From Hanleya hanleyi (lineage: Eukaryota; Mollusca; Polyplacophora; Lepidopleurida; Hanleyidae), in contig JAVTVY010019462.1 in assembly GCA_036873755.1 (NCBI GenBank), positions 1 to 64,000 of the forward strand: 64,000 nucleotides of DNA, written 5' to 3'. Made by a program: the position numbers and the translations under genes. Shown piece by piece: positions 51,701-63,700 of this stretch. Below the pieces are notes generated by a model. That model ran no database searches and was not told the origin of the DNA. It worked only from the letters and a program-made list of their open reading frames with translations. Each line of letters starts with the position of its first letter. Within the stretch, counting starts at the first letter, position 1.

Positions 51701-54700
51701 ACCAGAACTGCTCATCGAGCATGTGCGCCAAACAGAAACCTAAGATAAGACATGTAGGGTCAAATCCTGTAACCAGTAAAGAGTAGAACGTGAATCATGT
51801 AATAAAGGTACCACACCAGAACTGCTCATCGAGCATGTGCGCCAAACAGTAAACCTAAGACCACTAAGAACATGAGCATAAACAGAAACCTAAGATAAGA
51901 CATGTAGGGTCAAATCCTGTGAACCAGTAAGAGTAGAACGTGGAATCATGTATAAAGGTACCACACCAGAACTGCTCATCGAGCATGTGCGCCAAACAGA
52001 AACCTAAGATAAGACATGTAGGGTCAAATCCTGTGAACCAGTAAAGAGTAGAACGTGGAATCATGTAATAAAGGTACCACACCAGAACTGCTCATCGAGC
52101 ATGTGCGCCAAACAGAAACCTAAGATAAGACATGTAGGGTCAAATCCTGTGAACCAGTAAAGAGTAGAACGTGGAATCATGTAATAAAGGTACCACACCA
52201 GAACTGCTCATCGAGCATGTGCGCCAAACAGAAACCTAAGATAAGACATGTAGGGTCAAATCCTGTAAACCAGTAAAGAGTAGAACGTGGAATCATGTAA
52301 TAAAGGTACCACACCAGAACTGCTCATCGAGCATGTGCGCCAAACAGAAACCTAAGATAAGACATGTAGGGTCAAATCCTGTAAACCAGTAAAGAGTAGA
52401 ACGGGGAATCATGTAATAAAGGTACCACACCAGAACTGCTCATCGAGCATGTGCGCCAAAAAGAAAACTAAAATAAGACATGTAGGGTGAAAACTGTGTA
52501 AACCGACCCTGCTTTGGACAAGATTATAGTGTTGATGTGGACAGGGTTCTGGTTTATCAAGGTTAAAAATACTTTAAATTCAAGTATTGAAGCCATTGAT
52601 TGTGCCGGTATTTAGAGGTTGGTCAGTTTACCCAGGTGTCAGTATTCACAGGTTCCACGGTATATCAATTATTGTGCATCTGAAAACAGTTAGGCTTCAA
52701 ATATCATACTGTATCAAAAGACAGGGCTTGCTTTTCCATGGAAATCTGATTCTTGTCAGCACTTGTGCAAAATAACTTAAAGGCAAACAACAGATTCCCA
52801 TACAATTTTAGGAATCTGTACAAAAATTATAGCATTGGATTCCTGTAGAGTTGGATTGCGAGAATCCATTTGGATTCCCATGACTTGTGACGAAAAACAA
52901 GGCCTGAAGGATATGTGACTATAATATGAAAAAACTCTCTTGTTTGTGATGGTATTAAAGTTGAATCTTTGTTCACTCTAAACATGCAAAATCTCAAAAG
53001 AATTGCTATGTCTGATTGCACCAAAAACAAGATATGATTGATCAAATTGTGCTCTGGTCTATTTTTTGTCTTTTTGAGGCATTTCTATGGACGATTTTCT
53101 CTTCATATGACACTTCAAACCAAAACTGGTATATGGGGTGACAATACAATTTTGATTGGAGGTGAGATATTTTTGCTACAAGACAAAATCCTCCCTAGAA
53201 ATGCCACAAAAACATTAAAATAGGTCAGGAAACACATTTTGATCAATCATGTCTCCATTTTTATACAACTGACCATCACAATTTTTACAAGGCTGATATT
53301 TCAGTATTTAAACTTGAAGAACAATCTGATTGGGTATAGGTTTTCGATTGAACAATGATTCAGCTCCCGATCAACTCCAATGCATTGTGGGATTTCTCTC
53401 GAAGTTGGGAGTACTTGATTGGTCAATTCAAACATCCAGCGAATCACAGATGTTCTAAATGGATCCATACCATCCTCGTCACCAAGATGGGTGGTAACTG
53501 GACTATGTTTACATTGACTTTACACTGAAGTGTAACAAAGATGCCATGGAAGAACTCTTGTCCATTCATGCATTGATCAACTGCAAGCCATTACCTGTAA
53601 ATACACGATGCCTGCCTCACCGTAGTCTCAGGGAAAGTCATTACCTGTAAGTACACAGTACCTGTTCCATCGGAGCCTCAGGGACAGTAATTACCTGTAA
53701 GTAAACAGTGCCAGCTCCTCCAGGGCCTCTGGGACCTGTCCCACCATAAGATGTCAGTCTGCCAAACCACCATCTCTGCTTGTACCAGTAGATGGCCATT
53801 CTACCTCCTCCACCAGCACCACTCGAGGTCCCACCACTACCACCGCCAACCTGACAGTACAGAAATCAGTGCTATAAAAATTGGGGCAAAACTGAATCTA
53901 AGCTAAATTTGATGTACATGTATTATACAATGGAATTAACCCTTTCGCCGATCTACCCCTGGTTTTGGCTTTACAGAGGCTAGGTTTACATTTTTAAACA
54001 AGGATAAATTGGTGAAAGGGTTAAATGTGAATAATGTCCGTAAAGTATCACATCCTACCCCTAAGCTGCACATAGTAATAATGGTTACCTGGTTTACCTC
54101 TCTAAAGTAAGAGGTAAGAATGGTCATTTTACAGTCAAGAATATATCAAACTAAGAGACATCCGCTATAGGAGACCATGGAAATATATATCCGCATCAGA
54201 TAATATTAAAAAACAAATTGTCATCTATCTAATTTGCATATTAATAGACATAGACATTAATAGGTTTTGTTCTCTATTAAAACAAACTTTCATTGAAAAA
54301 TCACTGTTATGACAAGTAACAATATATACACTAAGTCGCCTGAATATTTAGAAGAGTTAAGATGCATAAATCAAAATTTATTATGCAACAATGACCTTTT
54401 TACCTCCAATTTAGAGAGGTAGTTCTCTCTAAGCTGGTTACCAGTACCTTACTAATCCCTAGCCCCTGCAGAAGGAAACACACACATATGCAACTGTGAC
54501 CACATTCTCATTGCATCAGATTGTTAACCTCCTGCAGTAAATACCCTCTGAACGCACCGAGGTTGAAAAAAACATGCAGCTTTGGTGAACATGGCTGTCA
54601 CAGCTACACGCGACAGTAAAGCTTGTGCTTTTCGCAACTACTTTAGCATCCAACTTGTTCATTCTTCTATATGATATGCTGAATGAACTTTTCATCTTTC

Positions 54701-57700
54701 CAGTATGCAGAAAAAGGTACCATAATTGTAAATATTGAATGCATATGCATGCCAGGTTTTCAACCCAAAGCAGTCAGAGGTTGTTACACAGACAGCATGA
54801 GGTTAAAAACTCTAACAATGGGGAATGCTGTGACCATTACTTTACCTGTATGGTGCCTGATCCCTCCAGCTCCCTGGTGTAGACCAGGACACTTCCACCA
54901 CTGCCCCCACCAACCTCACCCACTCCATCCTGTCCATTAGCACTGATTCTCCCCTCCACTATTAGTCTGTCAGAGTTCAGCTTCAGTATGCCTCCACCTG
55001 GAAATTAAATGAACATGAAATTCCTCCACATATGCACATTTGACTATTCCCTCTCCAAAAACACAAATCTTCATTTGAATTCCAGGAGGGTCCAGAGCAT
55101 TTTCAGTTGGAAAATTCAGCAATTTTTATCATTTTTGGTACTTTCAGTTTTGATGTTGAATTTATGATTACAGAATTCTCAGGATTCGAGTGAAAAAATA
55201 CAAAAATTTATGGAATTCATGTGAAAATTTGCACCACAAATAAGAGACAAATAGCAAAATACTATGAACAAGTTTTTCGCTATAAGATAACATATTAAAA
55301 ATATCAGATATCACAATTATAGACAATCTAAAAGAGGTTAGTATCACTTATCATCAAATCTGTTGAATAGATCTACGGACAGTTATGAGGTCACAAGAGA
55401 TACAAAGATACCATCGTATTGGATATAAACACAGAATATGGAATTAGACATGTTAGAGTTACCTTTTCCTGATGAGTTTGATGCGCCATCTCCTCCACTG
55501 CCATAGTTTACAGGCTGATACAGATCCCCATATACGTCACCAGGCTGACTTCCTGTTGAGGAAAAACTATCCCGTTGAGATCATGTGGTCAGTGGACCTT
55601 TGAGGTTCTTTCAATTTTCTCCACGAACCAATAAAAATGCCAGAATTATTTTGAAAATTTGAATTCACCAGTCCAGTGTCTTGGAACTGGAAGATATCCC
55701 ATAAAGCAATACACAATTTATTATGTCTAAGAAGATGCCAAATATAATTTACTTAGTTTATGGAGTTAACTTGATCTAGAGGCATGCAAAAGACAGCATT
55801 GTGTGAAATATCCAGTCTCATTGTTATCAAGATAATTCGTTCACAAGGCTATTTACATTTTCACCTCTGTGACGTTTGAAAATAGATCACGGTCATTCCG
55901 GAGTGAACTTGACTTACAGGTTCCCATAAGACAGCATTGTGCAAAATATCAAGGCTCGAGCTCTATTTGCCCCTTAGATATTTGTGTTCACAAGGGACTG
56001 TCACTGCTACTCACATTTTGACCTCTGTGACCTTTGAAAATAGGTCAAGGTCAGTCCTGGGTGAATTTGAACTAGTAGCTCCCAAAAGACAACATTGTGC
56101 CACATATCAAGGCTCTAGCCCTATGTGTTATTGAGATATTGCATTCACAACATTTGTGATGGACGGATGAACAGCATTACCACAAAAAGAACAAAATAAA
56201 ATGTGTGATCGCACCATGAGGAAAGGGATGATCAGAAATGACGCTTATTTGAAGCCTAACATTGATAATTGCTTGAAAAATCAATTCCCAATCATATAAC
56301 ATACATTTCAATAGGCCCAGATCAAACCCTGAGTATAACAGTCAAACAAAACCAGGAGCAGCTAAAGCACGGTTCATACTCCATGTGAGAATCACAATAC
56401 AATGCATACAACAGCCAAGTCTGGGGACAACAATACGTCTAGACTTGAGCCTTTTCAGCTGCACAAAGACCCAGACAATTTAGCTTCCTACACGAAGCAT
56501 TAAGGCACAGATAAGACTATAAAAGTACACTTCATCATCTTGTGGAATGGTATTGCAAACTCAGTACTATATTTACTTGCCATTTATAGTAGCCAGACCA
56601 CCTTTACCACCAGCTCCACCCCCAGCCTGAGCTCCGCCTCGTCCCGCCCCTTTTATCAGCCCACCTCCATCAACAGTCAGGAGACCTTCATCGTCGATCT
56701 TTATGGTGACAGCTGTCAGGTTAAGGTTTGAGCCCTTCCAGACACCCCCTCCTTCTACAGTGACTGTGCCTGACCTATCACCCTCACCCGAGGCCCTAAC
56801 CACCTATATAAAATATAGGCAATGAAAATACAACCAATTCATCCGCGGCCCAAACTATCCAGAATACCTCCATCTATTTCTATAAAATTGAATTTTGCAA
56901 CAGAGATGTTCCTCCGAAATAATCTAGAGAAAGGTAAATGTGCAAAAGCGATGACAATGTACCAGAAGTTCAAATAAAGAGAGAACAGCTAGTGAAGGGT
57001 TCCATGGCCAATACATGCAGTGGTAATGAAATTGGTACAAATTTAAAAAAGGACAAAATGAAGTGGTTAGGCTATAAAAAGTCAATTAAACATTTCCCAC
57101 GTACTTTAAAAAAAAAAAAGGAGCAGGCAGGCAGCTTTCATTTCATTTTTTATACTTTTTTTTATTTTGGTGATGTGGGCAGATTTTTCATGTTTGTCCA
57201 CAAAATAAATTTCAAATGAAATTACTTTTTATTTGATACATCCACAAATCTGACAGGTATTTAGCAGGAGTTACAGTTAATATGAGTTACAAAAAGAGTA
57301 TTCAGCGGATGTTTTAAAGCCGATGTGGCAAGGTACTTATTTTTTTGCCTAAAATGTCAGTAAAAATGGTTGGGCAGAGGTCAAAACATACTTGAGAGCC
57401 TTCAGCTAAGCAACAGGAATGGACATGTCCAGCAAATATATGAAAATTCTTGACAAAACCATAATCATCATAAGATCAAGCGCACAGAGAGCAGAAATAT
57501 TACTAATCAGCCAAAGAAAAATTCTTGACAAAACCATAATCATCATAAGATCAAGCACACAGAGAGCAGAAATATTACTAATCAGCCAAAGGACAATTGT
57601 TCTGTCAGAGTCAAAACTTTACGATGGCAGACAAAGTGTCCAACTGATATGAAATCTTGTTGAACAATGTAATTTTCCAGAGGATATATCCAGTAATTAA

Positions 57701-60700
57701 CATGTTTTAATGTTGATTTCGAGCCTGGTATAAACACCGCCGACAAACTGTAGTGAGAGCAATGATTTTTAGAACCATCATGGCTATATTCCTAAGTATT
57801 TCTATGTAATCTTCAAATATTGACATCACATAAAATGTAATGACATCACATGTAAACATATTGGCATTACATGTAAATGTAATATTACATGAAAATGTAA
57901 TGACATCACATGTGAATGTAAAATTACATCACATGTAAATGTAATGCAGTACCAATGAAATCCCAGAAATGGACAAATATTCCTCACATCAAAATATATA
58001 TTCATGGAAGTATCATGTGTACAGAATAATACATTTTACAGTTTTTCAGGGATGACATTCAGTTTGTCATGTTTGGGCAGTCATGTTGTTACCTTGACCA
58101 CCCACTGGTCCAGTTGCTGGCTGTAGAAACTCCGCATGTCGAGTACTCCACCATCCTGAACTGTTACGCCCGTGAACTGGAGATCACGTGTGCTAGCCAC
58201 CTGCAGTACCAGGTTCACCTCTGTAACAACAACAACAACATCGTATATGAGTTAATAGAGAGAGAATTAGATTCACCAATATTTCAGCTATATAGCGACT
58301 ATGATTTTAATCGTCAATACCTCTCCCAGTACATACAGGTTAAGGGGGAGAGCCTGATCCGCAAGTTTTCAACAACATCTGAACATTGGCATCAACATTA
58401 CATGAAATGAAAATGTGACGTATTTATGCCTGATAGTAACAAGGTTATTTCAAATCATCTGACCCAAATATATTCCTAAGCTATAAGTGAGTGAGTGAAT
58501 GAGTGAGTAGGATTTCACGTTGTTGTCACCATTTTTTCAATCCTATCACGATGCTGCCTGCATGTGCCAGGACACAAGAGCGCACTCCGGCAGTTCCTAT
58601 TATCCTGGACACTGATCAGCCCAGCCAACATTGCTTAACTTCGGGTCTGACGAGAACAGGTATGTGACATGTCCTGAGCTATAACCACACTAGCAGCTCA
58701 TTATTAGTTCTCTCTCAGAAAAGTGATTATCAACAGTCAGGAGTATAAATTTACATTACCTGATCCTACCAGAAGATGAGCATTGTTTCCAATGACTGTG
58801 CCCCAAATTTCTCTGTTGTTGTTGTTTAGAAGTGAACGACTGCAAGCTTCTGAGTTCATCCCTTTTCCTTTCTCATCCAGAGATTGACGGATCTCGACCG
58901 TCGCACTTGGCAGGATCCAGGTAGCGCCCTCGTACAAGAAAGGTAGATATGTGACATTGACACGTCGATAAGGGGAGACCTGTGTACCAAATAAAATTTG
59001 AGTTAATATGTTATTACTTAATAGTTCTATTTAAAAATAGAGAATCAAAAAGTGCTGCATTATAGAACACCCCCAAACTCCAACTAGACTTGAAAGACTG
59101 AAAACATATTGCTCAATCAGAACAAAACTTTATGGAATCTAAAATGCAAAGCAAAATTAATAATCTGACAAGTACAGACATGGACAAGTACAGACATGCC
59201 ATGCTCCAATTCAGCATCATCAATTTACAGTATCTAGCTTCTTGCTTTGGTGAGGACTAAATATGATGTAAATGTATACTGTAAAATTTAAGGAGAATGA
59301 TGAAATCTGGAAGAACTCCTCATTATAACACCATTCAATATAAAGCAGGTTTCATTATAGCACGGCCACTGATGTTTCTCCCGATATATATGTGCAATAT
59401 GAATGCTGCTACAATGAAAACCCACTATAGTACGACTCACAAATAGTGCGGTCAATATTTTGTCTCCCAACTTAGGCGTTATAACGAGGAACAAGTGAAC
59501 TACCGTTCTTCGTATTTTTATCATCAGATGGGCAACATCAGTTTTCAGAATACTTGACATGAATTTTATGAATGATACACACTGATATATTCTGAGGCAC
59601 TTCAAAATTGGTTGTGCCTTGGTTGCGAGGCAAAATTCATTTTGTCACAAGTATTCACCTGGTGGTTTACTCATCATACAGAGGATTAAACATTCAATGC
59701 TAGAAATCAAAAGTTATTATACTATCATTCTCATGGAGATCGGTATTTACAATATTTTCCTGTTAGATTTTCTCATTCATCACAATATACCTCGGTCAGT
59801 TCAAGCGTATGACCAGGGGGGATGTGTAGGTGACCGGTGTCATCCCCAACTACTGACGGAGTTGTAATTTTGGTGTTCACCCCTCTAGTCGTCAAATGGG
59901 CTGATCCATATATCTCCACCAAAGTGAAGTCATACTCAAAGCTGTCACTGGGAGGAAGTAGATAGGCTATACCTCCTGTAAAGCACAAGAATGGCAAGGT
60001 GAAGGTCAGCAACAAAGTAATAATTAATCACATCTGTCATTTTGGTAGAATATCATCAAAAACACAAAATATATTAGGCTAAATCTCTTAAATAAATCTT
60101 GCTGAAGAAAAAAAAATCAATAGAATCTATCAAATTTATCTTCTGGTGTCATCCTTACAGCACCCATTTCGAACTGATCTTAAACTTTCCATCTGATGAT
60201 CTGTATCACAATTAATGGGGAGATAACTTTGTAATCAGGGGAGATAATTCATGTAATTTAAACTTTTTTCAACACTGGATAACCCAGCCATACATTCGTT
60301 GAGAAGATCAGAGACAGAGAGAGAGAGAAAGAGAGAATTAAGGTTTAATGTCGCATTCAGCAATATTTCAGCTATATAGCGATATAGAGGATAGACAAAC
60401 ATGCTCCTTTTTAAATTATTTTTTCAACAAGCAGTATCATTTTTAGATGCTACTTTTTATTAATGGAAAACTTAACAGAAAAATTCCTGATACATAATAT
60501 TGTCTCTCATTTCAAACAGACACATGTTGTCTGCAATGATCCCTGCGAAACATTGAAAATAAAGGTAGGCTTCCTACCCCAGAAGACTGAAGCCTGAGGC
60601 AAATTCAAGAAGAAAATAACCTTTACACTGTGGAGTTTAAAGAATACTGACCAGTTTCAATGTATAAGTTGTAATCATCATTGTTTGCATGTTCACCAGA

Positions 60701-63700
60701 TGGTTCTGTCACCTGAAAACAGGAAAAAATATTGTTTGACATTTAGTAAAAAAATCATTGTCATATTATGCAAAATAAAAATGAAATTATCTACTGTACT
60801 CCAACTGGAATGTACACAACATGCTGTTGTGAAGTTTCCGGAAATATCACCCAAATATTTTGATTGAAGTTCACAAAATAAACTCTCCAGGAACCAAATG
60901 CCAGTTAACCCCAATTAAAAAAATAAAAATGTTGAGTTGGACAAAATTTTGAATTCAATTCTATCTAAAAAAAATTGAGTTTTCCAATACGATTTGAGTA
61001 ATGCCAATACGATTTTTGTAGAAATTGCTCAAGAAAAAGCTTCTTTTAATTTACTTGCTTGCACATACTTTCTAGACTTTTCCAGAACTTTTCAGACTTG
61101 AAAATGTAGCTTTCACCATTTTCAAGATGAAAAAACTGAAAACCTAAGTTTTATTGAATATATTTGTGTGCCAATGTTGTGCTGAAAATTCAGTTTCACA
61201 ATATTTTAAAATCAATATGAAGGATTTTGGGGTAGAAACCCCACACAAGCTGTCCTATTTGATGACTCTAGCCCAGTAATTTTAGATTCAAATCGAAAAA
61301 TGGGTGGTAAGGACCAAATGCTTTCTGCTACATATGATTTGGAAAATAGAATAAGTAACATTACAATACCTTGGGAGTTTGACATTTGTTGTCTACTCTC
61401 AGGTTCCTTGTACCATCCACTCGTCCTTCCAGGTAAATCAGCCCAGGTCCACCAGCCTCCGCTCCACTACCACCTGATCCAGGATTAACATGATCACATC
61501 AGCTCGTTTATCATGTTAATATGCAAAACAACAAAGACAAAAACATTCGCATTCCACCGTTTGCTGGTATAATTATGTTTGTATGCTCAAGGTTCGAAGT
61601 ATTAATAGGTCAACCATTGAGTTTTCTAAAATATTCCAGTGCATCAAGAGATATTTCCCCTTTAGAAAGCACACGATTGGAAGTTTCAAATTTACGAAAA
61701 GAAATCCCGTCAATTCATTGGCTTATGTAGAAAAATGGAAGAAAACTCAGAATTTCTGAAACGGTTATGAAGTATTTGTAGTCATCTTTTTCAGCATTAT
61801 ATCTTATGACATTATTATTTCTAACACAATGTACACAAAAGTCACAATTTACCTTTTGATGTGATGTGTCCACTCTTCAGGTTTCCGGTGTCAAACTTGA
61901 CAGTTATCCTTCCCCCAGCACCCCCTCCCCCGGCACCATTGCCATCGCCACCATTACACTCGATACGCCCCGCTCCAGTAAATGTTTTAGATTCTACATA
62001 GAGGGAGCCACCACTCCCACCACCAGCATGTTGACCCTTAAAACAGAGGGTGGAAAAAAGCTATTATCAGCTCATACATGTCTTTGTAACGTACAGTCGG
62101 TCAATTTTACAAACTCTGAAGAAATCTGCTAATAGTTCAATGACAGCAAATGAAATTTCCCAACATGAGTGAGTGAGTGAGTAGGATTTAACGTCGTTTT
62201 CAACAATTTTTCAGCCATATCACGACGGTGCCTACATGTGCCTGGACACGAGAGCGCCCTCAGTTCCTTTTACCCTGGGCACTGATAAGCCCAGCTGTGA
62301 GCGGGGATATTTTCATATCCTGAAAGTCCTCGGTGGGATTCAAACCCACGCCAAACCAGCAGCCGAGATTACGAGCGTGCACTCTTTCACCAGGGCCACA
62401 CTCCCGCCCCCTTTCTCAACATGAAATCAGGGGATGATCGACTTTATTACAAAAGAAAGTTGATAGAATGGTTCAAAATCATACAACGAATTTACATTTA
62501 TTTTTTAGAGATGATCAAATTTATTAGAACTGGTTGAATTTTGTCCACAAAATTGAGAGGGATTGAATTTTAATAGGGCGACTGAATCATAGTTCGAAAA
62601 GCGAAGAAGGAGAAGGCTTATGTCATGTATTGTACAAGTCACATGTCAGGGTATATAAACACACTAGAAGCAGTTGAACAAACCCAGTTGAACTGACTGG
62701 AACATTTTTTAAACAAGGACTGTATCAGAGAAATAAGGGATGTTTGAGAAAAAAAAGACATTGTAGTTCAGGCACATTATTTCTATGGTTGGTGGTTTAA
62801 TTTTGTTTTCATAAGATGAAAAATGAATTTAATTTCTATGGATGGTGGATGATATTCAATGTGCCTCCCCCCTCCCATGTCAATTTGTGTGGAACAGGCC
62901 TAAAACACACAAAAATTTATGAAATTCTTTAAAAAATACTGATAAATTTACAATACCTGGGCATCTCCACCATTAGCACTGATAACTCCATCCACGATAA
63001 AATCATCGGAAACCTTGAGGTGAAGTCTCCCTCCACCGCGCCCTCCTTGACTGCTGGACACGCCTTCTCCACCACCGCTACCCCAGTCGGTTAATGTGAA
63101 TATATTACCATATGGAAAGTTAGTTGCAATGGTGTATGGTGCTGCGAGTCCACCACGCCCACCTCTACCTCCATGACTGGCTCCACTCGCTCCTGACACC
63201 GAATTCACACCTGCCCCTATAGTTTTCAAATATTTAGAAGAAATGACAAAAACAGAAATAGTGCACCACATAGTCAGACAATTCTTTAGAGAACAATTTT
63301 CCTTCACAATCTACTCTAGGTTTAAATTCAAGTTTATATTCACTTTTCATCAAAGAATAAGTAACTTACAATACATACCCAATTTTACTTGGACAGGTTC
63401 ACAGTTATACTCAACAAACATTTTTGTGAGATCACATAATATTTTTTAATAATGCATCACTCGCCATAATGCCACAAATGGCGGCCTCATCAAGCTTTTG
63501 ATACCAAGCATCAAATTAACATAGAAGTGGAATTACCGTTTCTTTTCATGATTGAATTTTATAAGATTTGCGGTGACAAGATTAATTTGCCACTGAATTA
63601 TGAATGGGTGCAAACAGTAATCCTGATAGGCTGCTTTCTTCTAGTATGATAGCAAATGGTAACTCATTCACCTGACTTGATAATGATATATATGAAAGAT

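Noticed and set aside
50951..52490. Regular repeat array as a CRISPR
   Set aside because: Units are 116 bp, joined head to tail with no unique spacers, and lie in a eukaryotic intron. It is a minisatellite.
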